Below are positions 1 to 11,710 of a stretch of 64,000 nucleotides of DNA, piece after piece. Numbering within the stretch: the stretch's first letter is position 1; every line of letters starts with the position of its first letter. The notes beneath the pieces were generated by a model. That model searched no databases. It had not been told where the DNA came from and saw nothing but the letters and a program-made list of their open reading frames with translations. Both the position numbers and the translations under genes were made by a program. Source of the stretch: Monocercomonoides exilis (Eukaryota > Preaxostyla > Oxymonadida > Polymastigidae); assembly GCA_001643675.2 (NCBI GenBank), contig LSRY02000040.1, forward strand, positions 21,001 to 85,000, given 5' to 3'.

Positions 1-217
1 TATAAAAATATTTTCAAGGCTAAAGCTTTTGAAGCAAAAATCAAAGAGTTACAAAAAGCGAACTGTCAAATTATTAAACTGGAATTGCTACGTAATTCAA
101 ATTTTGGTCCTGGTATGTCAGCTCAGTGATAAAAATGTTTTTTCTTATTTTTTATTTCAATTTTTATTTTTATTATATACAAAAGTTTACAAACATCCAA
201 AGAAATCAGATGAGTTC

Positions 218-2991
218 ATGGCTAAAATTTCGTTCGAAGTTGTGGAAAATAACTTATGGATATCTTATTACAAAGTGGACAAGAACGGCGAACCCAGGAA
301 AGACTGGCATAAGTATTACTTATGCCCAAACAGCAGGGATGGATTTCCATGCGGAGTTTCAGGTCGCAAAAATTATTCAACAATAGCTAATCATCATTGC
401 TTAATACTTAACTCAAATCAAATATCTACCATGACGGAAAAACTGCAGAGAACCAAACAAAGAAAATTGTGTACGGAATGCTTTTCAGGTTCTTCGGATC
501 AATTATCTAAATTGGAACAATTGTATGTGAAAATGATTTGCAAATCAAACATTTCTTTTCTTTCGGCATCGTCAAAAGAAACAAATGATTTCATATCTTC
601 ATTAATTCAGATTAGTCAAAAAAAATCCATTTGTTCCGGTGTCGTCGATATTCCCAAAATTATCAAGGCGAAGAGTCTGTTTTATGGTACAGAAACAAAA
701 AAGTCAAATGCAACTGGAAAAGCAGACAAGAATTACAAACAACGGACTTTGTATTTTGTTGGATGGAGCTACTGCGGCAAACAAGCAGTATACGGTGGTG
801 ACTATTGCGACTCTGTCACTTCGATCATCTCCATTTTTTTGGGGTTTATATCCTTCATGTTCAACTGCGCATGAATACGAACAACTCATTTTCAGCCTGA
901 TTGATGAATTTTCAACCTTCAAATCATTTATAAGAAGTTTCTGCTGTGACGGTTTTTCTGCTCAAAAAAAAGCCATCAAAAATATATCTATCCAACATTT
1001 AAAAAACAGTATTACTCAAAAACCGTGTTCATTGGTCGTCCCTATTTACATTTACTGCTGCAATCATCTAACAAATTTAGTTATCTCCTCTTCTATAAGA
1101 AAAGTTCCATTTCTTTCAAATCTTCTTATCAAAATTCAAGAATTCACAAAATTGGCCCATACCAGAAGAATGAAACAACTATTAGGAAAAACAATTCCTT
1201 CATTTGTGCCCACGAGATGGTTCAGCTTATATAACATATGTTCATTTATTAGGAAAAACCACAAAGTCATAAAATTCGAAAAGTTTTTAAGTGAAAAGGA
1301 TTTGTTGAGTATCATTTGTTTGGAAATTATTCTTTATCCATTATTTCGATCACATCTTCAGTTTGAAAACAATCACTCGAAACTGTGCAATGTATTTCCT
1401 TTCATTTTGCAAGCAATAGGTTTTTTCATTTGTTTATCAAAACATACTTTTTTCAATCATGGAGTTTGGCACAATGTTATTACAAACTTTTTAATTCAAT
1501 TACATAATTACTTTTTGATTGGAACAAAAGGAGAACTTATAGTGCTATCATTTGCCTTAACGCCAACAGGAATGCAAAAGTACCGTTCACAACACTTTTC
1601 TTTTGATTATTTCTAGTATTTTAATTTATTTGATATATTCAATTATGATCCAGAAACTCGACCTTCTTTTAATAAAGGACGAAGAAAGAATATTGCTTTG
1701 TCCGATTGTTCGCAAACTGCAATCACTTTATCTTCGTTGATGTCATCTTCAAACATGTGCTCGGGTTTTTATTCCTCTGGTTTTCATTCAACAACAAGGA
1801 TGTTTTCTCCATTGGACAGCGAACGGCAAGCACAAGCTTTCAGGAACCTTGACGACGAACTGTCAAACGATGTCGACAATTGTGAGGGTATGACTCAATA
1901 TTTGGCGAAAAAAACAAAAGAGGAATGTGAAAATGATCACGACAGAAAATTGGAAGATATTTTACAAATTATTGAAATCATCAAAGAAAATTTTGATTCA
2001 TCAAAATTTGAAACCTCAATAAATTCATCTTTAAGTGAAAAGGATGAATTAAGTGAGGAAACTGATGATGAATATGGACTTCTTGAAGCAGAGGATGAAG
2101 CGATTAATGACATGTTTGAAATATCTTCTTCTTCTTTCTCTTCATCATCTTCATCAATATCATCATCCTCCTCCTCCTCCTCTTCTTCTTCTTCTTCCTC
2201 CTCTTCTTCCTTTCCTTCTTCTTCTTCTTCCTCTTCCTCTTCTTCCTCTTCCTCTTCTTCTTCTTCTTCTTCTTCAGAAATTGAAGATCATCGAGAATGC
2301 ACAACTTTCATGGATGAAGAAATATCAATGGATGATAGTCTCAGCGATTGTGAAAATGACGAAAATTCAGACATTTATAAGGAAAAAATTTTTGATAATT
2401 TATCTTTCGATGAGGTGGAAATTCTATTTTCTACAAGCAAAATGTCAATGATCATAGAACAATCATACGAAAAAGAAGAAGAATCAATTAAAATGATTGA
2501 AAAAGAATTGTTGACAGATTGGTTCTCCAGGTTATTGTCTTCGTTTGCTAAATATGCAAATAAAGTTATTGGACATTACGATCCAAAAATAAAATCCGGT
2601 CGCTGCAAGTTGTTTCAACGATTTTTAAAAGGAAGCTCATCTTCAGTCATCGAAGAAGATTCGGAAATTTTTTACAATGCTTTTTCCTCATACGGAGACC
2701 TTCAAACAATATACGCTGGATTGTGCCTGACTCTAATTACATCGCCATGCAGTGAGGTTAGTTGCGAAAGAGTGATTTCGAGAATGAAGAATATTCTTGG
2801 AGATAAAAGGTGCTCCCTTAGCATTCAATCGTTAAATGCATTATTACAAGTTAGTTATTATTTATTTATTGATATGTTTTTGAATTTTTTTTATCTTTTC
2901 TTATGAATCCAGATATAAGACGCAATTGCATAGGAAAGGTTGCATTTTCAGAATAGAAGATAATTTATTGATATTGGATTTTAAAACGTAA
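218..2991 (+). pseudogene. hAT-family transposase relic
   Basis: This is a cut-and-paste DNA transposase of the hAT superfamily in two reading frames. An N-terminal part (from an ATG at 218) has a Cys/His cluster that may be a BED-like finger. It then shifts frame near 690-745 into a frame running to 2849. The second frame shows hAT landmarks: LLDGAT (first Asp), CCDGFS (second Asp), CCNHLTNLVI, PTRWFSLY, and a C-terminal dimerisation block with SPCSEVSCERVIS near 2740-2780. One in-frame TAG lies at 1614-1616 and I find no in-frame splice around it. A possible 63-base intron (2850-2912, GTTAGT to CCAG) precedes the end. A polyserine run of about 50 residues interrupts the middle. The frameshift and stop indicate a dead copy. 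The family call is sure. The exact ends are not, and the left end may lie outside the window. Confidence 0.8.
2125..2279 (+). repeat. TTC/TCC microsatellite inside the hAT transposase
   Basis: An imperfect TTC/TCC/TCA trinucleotide tract lies in the serine frame of the transposase and encodes an almost unbroken Ser run. It sits between an acidic segment and the C-terminal dimerisation block, so it has expanded inside a linker rather than a catalytic motif. Confidence 0.85.
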
Positions 2992-3603
2992 CAATCCTTA
3001 ATTCACAAAAAGTCTTCAATTTTTCATTATCAACAAATTTTTGCTTGTATTTTTTTTTTAACAAAAAGAAGTTTTTTTGTACATTAATACTTGTTGAAAA
3101 CTTATTTTGGAAAGATGACACTCTCAAATTCTTTTTTTCTTTGAGTGAATCATATCCCCTTTAAAACACTTCATCCATTTACAAACAAAAACATTTCATC
3201 TGTAGATTACAGATGGCTCACTTTTGATCTAAATGTTTCAAACAATTGTATTTATGCTTTTATTCCATTTTTATTATCTTCTTTATAATTTTGAGTGAAT
3301 TTTTTTCAAAGAAATAACTTTATGAAAAGCGATGATATTTTGAGCAGCACAGGTTGTGAATTGGTTGTACAGATGGATCGTCAAAGAAAAAAACAAATGA
3401 GTTCAAGAGAACTGAGGATGAGCCATGTGCGGATGAAACAAAATGAGGTGTAAGTGATTGTTATGATAAGGAAAGAAAAGAAGAAGAAGACGACGAAAAA
3501 ATAGAAGGAGAAAACGTGTTTTTCACAAACTGGTTCTTCAAAAAACGCTTATTGTTAATTGTGTCTTCAATCATTTATTTCCTTGCCTATTTCTCAACAG
3601 CGT

Positions 3604-3996
3604 CCTGCAGCCTCATCGAATTCAGCTTGACTCAATCATCTTTTCCCTCTGATGAACAAAGCACTGTGTGATGCCTTCTGCTCCAAGCATGTCGTAGAAA
3701 ATGTCTTCGAGTGTGTTGACGCCTTGTGACTCGAAGTGGAGGATAAACGAGAACAAGTACACAAGTTGTTTCAATGGTCGTGCTGGAACCAGCTTCGAAG
3801 AAATAGCATTTCACTGCGTGTCAAGGGAGTGTACTGCAATAGAGGAGGGTCTGAAGAAGTAACAAAATTTCTTTGCATTTTTTGTTATCTTTGTTTTTGT
3901 TCAGCTTCAGTGATGGACCATGATTTGTTGATGGAAAATGAAGAAAGTCGAAGTGCAGTGAGTGAAGAGTGTGGTAGTGATTTGTTGAGCTGAAAT
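3604..3996 (+). pseudogene. Unrecognised decayed gene segment
   Basis: One forward frame reads as plausible helical protein (for example NKALCDAFCSKHVVENVF and VHKLFQWSCWNQLRR) but is cut by TGA codons near 3636 and 3730. It is preceded by a splice-acceptor-like TTTCTCAACAG, and the frame opens right after it. The composition is unlike the purine-rich filler around it. I do not recognise the family, and chance openness in one frame is possible. Confidence 0.3.
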
Positions 3997-4379
3997 AAGA
4001 TTTGAAATGAATGAAGTGGAAGTAAATGAAGAGAAAGAGAAAGAAAACAATTGAAAAGAAAAAGATGAAGGGAGAGGAAGCACTGAGGAAGACTTAGTCG
4101 ATAATGGAAAAGGACTCGATGGAAAAGGCTGATCGAATGAAGAAGGAACAGACAGTGGATGAAGCTCTGAGAGTTGTGTGGAGGTAGCTGCTTATATCGA
4201 ACAGACTGAAGGAAATTGTGTGAATTCCAAGCTAACAACGTATTGAAACAATTCAGAATCAACAGTAACTTATATATTACGTAGTGGAGGCTAATTATTC
4301 TCTGCGATTAAGATGGAGATATGCGAGTTCATCTAAAAGTGTTCTGAACTGCAATGACCCACTTCACTCGCCAAAGAGC

Positions 4380-4867
4380 CATCACCCATCGCACCCTAAA
4401 ATAAGTTGTGTTAGCAAAAAGCTGTTTGACAACGATTCACTTTGCGCTTCTCCTTCACTTGCAAAATCGTCTTTCAGAAACAGCTTGCTCGTTTTTTTTT
4501 CATTTTCGTCTTTTCCTTCTGCACCGCCTTTTCTTCATTCATGTGGTTTATCCCTTTCTTTCTTCTTCGATTTCATTTTTGATTCATTCTGTAATTGATT
4601 TTTATGTTTGAATTTTGGCTCCATATCTTTAGCTTCACACTTCTTCATCAGTGGCTCTTCCGACTGTTCACTCTGCACTATCTCTGAGCTGATCGAATTT
4701 CTGTCTTCACAATTTAGCCTTTCTTCTTCTTCATCCCTGTCTTTATTGCAGCTTTCATCGATGTTGTCGCTCCACGGGATGTTTGGTAGAGCGGCTTGAC
4801 AGGTTGTTGCAATTGTATCAGTATCAATATGATAATTGCTGAAGATCGAATGATTTGTCAGGTGCAA
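4380..4867 (-). pseudogene. Unrecognised acidic/lysine-rich decayed segment
   Basis: The reverse strand has an open stretch of 110 codons with a charged, disordered composition (PWSDNIDESCNKDRDEEEE, then lysine-rich). It continues in the same frame past a TGA into another charged block (KKTSKLFLKDDFASEGEAQ) before further TGA stops. No domain is visible. It may be the remains of a disordered protein, but purine-rich DNA can mimic this. Confidence 0.25.
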
Positions 4868-4956
4868 AGGAGTGAATGCTGTTAAGGTGTGGATGTGATC
4901 CGATTAAAATCGTGAAAAGAAAAAAAACAATGATGATATAGAAGAAGAATGATCTT

Positions 4957-5238
4957 TTGAAAATGATTTTCATGAGGAAAAAGACATCGATGTTTTCGAA
5001 GAAGCAGGAAGTATATAATAGTGATCCGTTTTTTGTCGGCTTGATAATCCTGATATTTGTTTGCAGTAAAATAACGCTCTTTTCTGGAGATGAAGCAGAA
5101 GGCAGTGCAGATGCAAGGCCGGAGTGCGTCAATGGTTCAAAGGATATAGTGCCTTCATTCTCTTGTGAGAGGAAGAGTGAAGGCGACAGAGAAAACAGGG
5201 AATGGGCAAACGGGCCATGGAGCGTTCTGAAGATCTAA
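4957..5238 (+). CDS. Small ORF with one membrane segment, doubtful
   Basis: This 93-codon forward frame starts at ATG. It has a hydrophobic stretch (FFVGLIILIFVCSKITLF, about residues 25-42) and then a polar acidic tail ending in WSVLKI. The reverse strand is also open here, and both neighbouring blocks look decayed, so this may be a leftover exon rather than a gene. There is no homologue that I recognise. Confidence 0.2.
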   Translation: MKMIFMRKKTSMFSKKQEVYNSDPFFVGLIILIFVCSKITLFSGDEAEGSADARPECVNGSKDIVPSFSCERKSEGDRENREWANGPWSVLKI

Positions 5239-5409
5239 TATAAATCTTCATCGCTTTCCCTTGTACTGTTGTAACTGATGATCATCATCAGCTTCTGCAA
5301 ATTTTTCAGATGCCGTTTCTCGAACCATTCTTTTTCTTCTCTTTCTTCGAACTTCTTCTCGTTGTTGTTTAGTCGGAAACACTCATGTGGAAGAAGCTTC
5401 AACATTGAA

Positions 5410-5731
5410 GATGTAAAAAGCTAAAGCAGAAGAAGAAGAAGAAGAAGAAGAAGAGGGAAAAAAAGAAGAATTGTATGATCGTTTAATGAAACGGAGAAGA
5501 AAGAGATTGAGAATAGAAGAAGAAGAAGAACATGAGGAGGAAGAGGAGGAAGAAGAATTTGAGGAGGAAGACGAAGACGAATAAGAGGAAGAGGAAGAGG
5601 AAGAGGAAGAGGAAGAGGAAGAGGAAGTGGAAGAGGAAGAGGAAGAGGAAGAGGAAGAGGAAGAGGAAGAGGAAGAGGAAGAGGAAGAGGAAGAGGAAGA
5701 GGAAGAGGAGGAAGAAGAAAAGAAAGAGTTC
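5410..5731 (+). repeat. GAA then GAGGAA microsatellite
   Basis: A short GAA run (5427-5453) is followed by purine-rich DNA and a near-perfect GAGGAA hexamer array from 5584 to about 5718, with one GAGGAAGTG interruption. The Lys/Arg ORF read across it (5532-5798) is repeat translation and not a supported protein. Confidence 0.9.
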
Positions 5732-7035
5732 AGAATGGGTGGAAGTTCTTATTTCTTTGAGGGTTTCAAGAGTTGCCTGTAATAGGCGAAATGAATGAAT
5801 GGTTCATACAATTCTGAGATGATCCTCATTCGCCTGTTGGATGAGCAAGAAGAGAAATTGAAGGGAGGTAAGGAGATAATGGTGGCTATGCGTGCGTTGG
5901 AGCGAAAATGCTGTGGAAAAGATGACAGAATGGATGCTGAGGAAGAATAGGAGAGAAAGAAGAAAAGGAGGAGAAAGAAAAATAGAAGGAAGAATAATTG
6001 AAAGTTGATAAGCGAAAGAAGGTTGTTCGCATTTTTGTTTTTTTCACAAATGACGGTTCATTGTTTATACCAAAAAGAAAGAAATAAGAAGTTCGACTTG
6101 TGATGAATATTTCGTTTTTGTGTTGAATCAAAAAAATCATAAACTTTTTGAAGATAAAATTTATGGGCTTTTCTTTTTCCATTTTTTCTTTTTTTTTCCC
6201 AACAATATGGTATTATTTATTGGTATGAAAATTAGATCCGATAACATGACTATTCTATCAGTTTTTAAAAAATGTGTTGGTGTATTTTGCTTTGTTTCTT
6301 TACTCTTCATTAATTACATAATATCACATTAATTTATATTATAAAGGAAAATTTATTTTCAACTTAACAAAATGTCTGCATTTTCACAATGAAAAATCAT
6401 AGGATTAATGAGTTTTAATGAAGATTCAATGAAGTTTTTAGTTCCATATAAAAAAACAAACATTTTTGGTTGATTCTTAAGTTTTAAAGTTTGAAGGCAT
6501 TTTATGTTTTTCTTTGACATTAATCTCTTCATAAAATTTTGCCTTTTCAAAGCTAATAAAAACAACAAACAAAAAGTTTAAAATAAATTGATTTTGAAAC
6601 GCGAATTGAAATGTAATAATATGTTCTTTTTCAAATAGAATAAGTTCAAATCGAATTCGTATAAAAATAAAAATGGATTTCATTTAACCAACGAAAAAAA
6701 TTGAGAATAACATTTCTTATAAATTCAAAGGAGAAAAACAGATTTAAAAAGTTTGAGCAATCGGTGATAACAAAGAATGTGAAAATGCAAACATTAAAAC
6801 AATTTATTAAGACATTTTAATTTAAGAAAATGTGAAAAAGTCTATTTTTTCTCTTAACTCAAAAAAGATATTATAATGGGTTTTTCGGCAATATATATAT
6901 AAAATTTTATTAAATTTTAATTACTGAAAATTTCAAATTTTTTCCTAATTGAAATATTTTTGGTATTATTAAATACAATGATAAAAAATTTTATTTTTTC
7001 AAATTAATTTTTTTCTTTGACAAGAGTAATTCAAT
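5732..7035. other. AT-rich spacer
   Basis: The first 250 bases are purine-rich and the rest is AT-rich with many A and T runs. Short ORFs on both strands have phenylalanine/lysine composition expected from AT bias. I see no gene, RNA gene or repeat array. Confidence 0.6.
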
Positions 7036-7039
7036 TTGA

Positions 7040-7330
7040 CGGACGTGACGAGGGATTTTTTCACTTGTAACACAGGCTTAGTTCAAGCTTTCCCTGTCTC
7101 TGTGAGAGAACATGGTCTACTCCACAGAGAGCGCAGGGCTTGTGGCTGATGAGGAGTTAGAGAGTACCTGAAAAGGTCAGGGGTTCATGGTCCATAGAGA
7201 CATTCATGCCCACATAGCTCCGACTGAATCAGTCACTGAGCCCGCCATGCTCGATAGTGAGAGAAATACCAGTAATCTGGAACCAATTCAAAGAGAGGTT
7301 GTCTTAAGGTAACATAGCAGTCAAACAAAT
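7040..7330. ncRNA. Candidate structured RNA, class unknown
   Basis: This block of near-balanced base composition sits in very AT-rich DNA and has no convincing ORF. It can fold into four clean hairpins: 7074-7090 (AGGCTT/AAGCTT around AGTTC), 7092-7138 (CCCTG+TCTCTGTG paired with CACAGAGA+CAGGG across a GCG internal loop), 7222-7234 (GACTG/CAGTC) and 7234-7259 (ACTGAGC paired with GCTC...AGT with a GAT bulge). Strand is undetermined. GGCTTGTGGC at 7137-7146 resembles a large-subunit rRNA peptidyl-transferase stretch and is preceded by CACAG, but the flanks do not align convincingly. It could be a divergent rRNA fragment, a pol III RNA, or a structured transposon end. Confidence 0.35.
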
Positions 7331-8690
7331 TAATGACGCTGTCATTCATTCATACAAATAATTCAATTAAATTATTTCGAATTTTTATTTTATAACTAAA
7401 AAAAATTAAATTTTTTATATTTCATGGTTAGTCTTCCAATATTTCAAACATATCTATTCATTCTTCTGAAATTCTTCATCAATCATTAAAAATATGATCC
7501 CACAATTTTTGTTTTCAAATATTCAAATTTTGAATATTGAATAATTTTTGAATTTTTTAAATTCTTCAAAACTTCTATTTTTTTTCACCACCTTATTTTT
7601 TCTCCTCTGATTGCAGCATTCAATGAAACTTCTATTTTTTCTTGAAAATATAAACTAAGTTTGAAAAAACTTTTCAAAAAAAATAGAAGAATAATCAGAA
7701 ATGTTTCATGCAGATAACGATTCTTTCTCCAACAGCAATAACACCAATTATTAAACCGAAGAAGTTAAAAAAGAATTAATTCAAAACAAGTTTGAAAAGA
7801 AAATTTTTGAAAAGCTACAGCATTTAATAATAAAAGAAAGAATTTATTAGCAATTAGAAATAACAATTAAAGAAAAGGAAGCTCTCATTCATACACTGGA
7901 ACAAACAAGGAACTGGGTGATTATTTTTGAAATCAAATATTTTTTTGGCGTGTTGATTTTTCATTAATTGTTAGTTTTTTGAAAGATAATTTTTGTTCAA
8001 AAGAGAAGAAGCATGATAATAGTTTTTATTTGCAAATGTTTGAGTTAAACAAAAGATAAAAATGTTTTGAATAAGTCATTACACTCTTCAGTGTTCTTTT
8101 ATTATTATTATTGAGATAATCTTGAACCGAAAATTTTGTCTGAAAGAAATATGATTTCAAAAATAATCACCCAACTTTTCTCATTTATTTTTCAATTGAT
8201 TCTTTATTATTTTGCATTTCTCATTATCAGGTTTTTTCTATTTCATATTTTTCGTGAAAAAATCAACTTTGATTAAAATTTAAATTATTTTTGGATCAAA
8301 ACAAATTAATGAAAAAGTTAAACTTTGATTAATTATTGACGAAAGATCATTATTAAAATCAATCATAATTCTTTGAAGAATAAAAATTCTTTTATAATAT
8401 CAAAAGAAAAGAAAGAAAAACTTTTAAACATATTTTGAAATACATATAAAAATAAGTGTCTTTCTTTTTTGCAAAAAATGATAAAAATGACAAAAAAATG
8501 GAATTTAAAAATTACTGATTTTCCCTTCATTCGAATGTCAATATAAAACCAAAAATACAACGAAAAAAACTGGATTTGTTGGACTCAAATTGTCATTTAA
8601 TTCTTCTTTCTTATTTTTTTGGAATTCAAGAATATATGTTTAAATTATCTGTAAAAAAAAATTTGTTGAATGATTTTCTTTTTGTTGATT
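7331..8690. other. AT-rich spacer
   Basis: The base composition is strongly AT. Open frames are short and rich in Phe, Lys, Asn and Ile with no recognisable motif. I see no supported feature. Confidence 0.6.
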
Positions 8691-8697
8691 TATCAAG

Positions 8698-9244
8698 AAT
8701 TATTTTCGCAAAGAACAGAAGCGCTTTATTCTCTCTTTTGAAGCGGCAGCAATTGCGGCGGAAGAAAAACGGATGATGCAGGAAGAAACACAGTAGCCTG
8801 AAGATTGTTTAGAAGATGAAACACCAACGAAAAGAAAGAATTTAAGTACTTTTTATTTATTTTTTTATAAAAGAATTTTAATTATAAATGATTTATAAAT
8901 ATTTTTTAGATAATTCAACTCAGCCAACTCTAATTGTAGATGAAGAAAGCGATTGTGACGTCATGTTAATTGAAAATGAAATTGAAAATGAAAAAGGGAA
9001 GGAAGATGAATTACACAATTTTGGTGCAAAGAAAATAGTTATTCCCAATTTTGAAAAAGAAAGAAAAAACAGAAAAGTTCAATTGATTGTTCCTCTTACC
9101 ACGGAACTATTGGAAAATGCAAAAGTTATGAACAATAATGAAAAAGAAATTGAAGATGAACATGTTCAGTTTTTATCAAGAATTGCATTGAAAATGACAG
9201 AAAAAGAAAAGAAACTCAGTGGAAAGAAGAAAGAGTTGACGTGA
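8698..9244 (+). pseudogene. Two-exon charged protein interrupted by TAG
   Basis: Exon 1 (8698-8845) follows an acceptor-like TTATCAAG and reads as a helical segment with FEAAAIAAEEKRMMQEE. It has an in-frame TAG at 8794-8796 directly after CAG and then continues PEDCLEDETPTKRKNL. A 64-base intron (8846-8909, GTACTT to TTTTTTAG) joins it in matching phase to exon 2 (8910-9244). Exon 2 encodes an acidic then lysine-rich region (LIVDEESDCDVMLIENEIE, later TEKEKKLSGKKKE) ending in TGA. The phase agreement across the intron supports a real former gene. The upstream part is missing. The family is not recognised; the charged tail would suit the end of a transposase or a nuclear protein, which is only a guess. 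Confidence 0.4.
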
Positions 9245-10270
9245 AAGAGCGGCGGAGAGAGTTCTTTGAAAAAGCGGAATAGAAATGTTCCCAAAATGGA
9301 TAGTGAGACGATTCAATTTTGAAGAAGAGAAAAATAATTGTGATAAAGGTTTGATAGATATTCTTTTATCATTATTTATTTCTTTTATTTCGATTCAAGA
9401 TATCTATTTCTTCATGACAAAGCAATTTCATGCACAAAATGATTAACATCAATTCTCGTTTTTAATTACAAAAATTTAACCAATTTCTTGAGAAATTAAT
9501 AATTCAAACAAATTTCACTCGAAAATTCGAGTTTCGCTATTTCCTTTTATGAAACAACAATAAATCAAAAATTGATAATTAAACGATGTTTTATCAAGCG
9601 TTAGTTAGTTGTTAAAAAAATTTGTTGAGGAATAAAAACATTTTTTAAAATTAATAATCTATTTTAAACAAAAACTCAAATTGTTTTTTAAGAATATCTT
9701 TAACTTTTGCATGACGATTACAAAAATATTTTTTAAAATGCATACTTATTAATTTCATTCATTTTGGTGTATTAAAAACATTAACATAAAAAATACCAAA
9801 AATATTATGCCCCATAACCACTTCATATCAATTTAAACTTTGATCAAAAAACCATAAATAAACAGAATAGCAAATCAACAAATTATTGCTCAAACAAGAA
9901 ATTAAACTTCATTTTGCGCTTATAAAGGGTTGTTTTTGAATAAAATTCCATTTCGTAAATTTTCTTCCATTATCTTTCCTTTGAAATAGAATTTAAAAGA
10001 TATTTTGTTAATTGTTCTTCAAAGAATAAGACAAAGAATGATAAGCTTTGTAGAAGTTTGAAAATAAGAAAATGAGGTCTCCAAGTATTTCTTCCTTTTG
10101 TTATTTGCTTTTCTTTGAATCACAAAACAGGCAAATAGAAAAGAAGTTGTTTAATTCTCATTGAACTGCAAACTTTCATGCAAACTCCTTATGAAAACTT
10201 CTTCGCATTGTATTTCCTTCTTTGTTCTTCTTCATTTGTACTTATTACCATGGCTATTTATAAGTCAGCT
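9245..10270. other. AT-rich spacer
   Basis: This is about 1 kb of AT-rich DNA with no ORF that looks coding, no repeat array and no structured block that I can support. Confidence 0.6.
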
Positions 10271-10281
10271 AATGAAGTTGT

Positions 10282-10742
10282 CGAAGAAGAAGAAGAGGAA
10301 GAAGAAGGATAAGAAGATGAAGAAGAAGAAGAAGAAGAAGAAGAAGAAGAAGAAGAAGAAGAAGAAGAAGAAGAAAGAAAGAAAGAAAGAAAGAAAGAAG
10401 GAAGGAAGGAAGGAAGGAAGGAAGGAAGGAAGGAAGGAAGGAAGGAAGGAAGGAAGGAAGGAAGGAAGGAAAGAAGGAAGGAAGGAAGGAAGGAAAGAAA
10501 GAAAGAAAGAAAGAAAGAAAGAGAAAGAGAAAGAAACGAAAAAAGCAAAAACATCATCTTCTTCTTCTTTCTTCTCTTCCTTCTCCTCCTTCTTCCTCTC
10601 CTCCTCCTTCTCCTCCTCCTCCTCTTCCTCTTCCTTCTTCTTCTTCTTCTTCTCTTCCTTTTCTCTCTCTTCCTCCTCCTCCTCCTCCTCCTCCTTCTCC
10701 TCCTCCTCCTTCTTCTTCTTCTTCTTCCCCTTCTTCCCCTTC
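10282..10742 (+). repeat. Long purine tract followed by long pyrimidine tract
   Basis: From 10282 to about 10536 the strand is almost purely GAA, GAAA and GGAA (the GGAA block spans about 10398-10470). From about 10552 to 10742 it is almost purely TTC, TCC and CTC. The two arms are complementary in composition, so the strand can fold into a giant imperfect hairpin. The ORFs read across it (KKK/RKE/SSS or RRR) are repeat translations. Confidence 0.9.
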
Positions 10743-11175
10743 GCATCTACAAGCAGACTCAGCTGAATGCAGCAGTATCTCCATTCTGTTAATGCTTATT
10801 CTCTCCATCCAGCTGCTGTTCAGCATTGTTCTGAGCGATTCAACAATTTTGATGGAAAGAAATAAGAAAGACACATTTAACGGCAGATGCTGTCAAAAAA
10901 AAAACACAGGCCAACAAATGCGATGAGAGTGAATGTCTTCGCAAGTTCCTGCAAGTTGCTGAGTCTGAATAGATAAGGATCTGCAAGACGAATCCGTTTT
11001 TGAGTGAAATGTATTTTTAAAATTTGCAAAATTAACCAACAAATTATTAAAGAAAAGAATACTAAGAAAAAGAAAAAAGGCATTTATAAATGAGGCAATA
11101 CCATTTTTCAAAAAAATTAAGATTTTCTTTTCACCCTTCTGATTGAAGCAGTCTGTCTTTTATCATTACTTCCCA
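10743..11175 (-). pseudogene. Degenerate relative of the 32-kb helical gene
   Basis: On the reverse strand, 11175-11125 reads INGWEVMIKDRLLQSEG and then TGA. It closely matches the INGWEEMIKDKLLQSGRR exon at 32.6 kb. After an intron-like gap, 10980-10750 matches the second exon at 32.2-32.46 kb (for example TFTLIAFVGLCFF against TLTLIVLVGLCFW), with frameshifts and an A10 run. The match is also clear at DNA level over the block containing CAACAAATGCGATGAGAGTGA. It is a fragmentary, frameshifted copy ending at the adjacent microsatellite. Confidence 0.6.
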
Positions 11176-11710
11176 ACCATTTATTTTTTATTAGCAAAAG
11201 TCAAAAGAACAGTGATGAAACACTAAAAGAGAAAGGAAAAAATTAGAAATTATCATTGCAAAAAATGTTTCACTTACCTTTATTTTTGATGATCTCTTTC
11301 TTTCTTTCTTTTTCTTTTGTTAATTTTTCAAAAAAACAAAAAAATAAATTAATAAATAAATAAATAAATATTTTTGCCATTTTGAGAAGTGTATTAAAAA
11401 GACAGTTTTTGAGTTACAAAATAAATAAAAATCACATTTTCTCAAACATTTACAAAGTTGTGTCGAATAATAAATGATGAAAAAAAAAGAAAGAAAAGAA
11501 ATAAAAAATAAAGAAATTTTTGAGATACAAATAGAATGGCATTCCATTTCCTCAAACATTTACAGAACAATCTGAAAAAATATTAGATAATCTATAAAAA
11601 AAAAATACCGCTTTTATTAAGAAAACATATCCAAAGTTTTGAAAAATCATTAACCGATGAAAAAAAAATATTTCATTTTTGAATTACAAAATATGAAACG
11701 CGCCATTTCC

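Noticed and set aside
10161-10766. Long forward and reverse ORFs over the GAA/TTC tracts
   Set aside because: They are translations of microsatellites in every frame, without any non-repeat domain.
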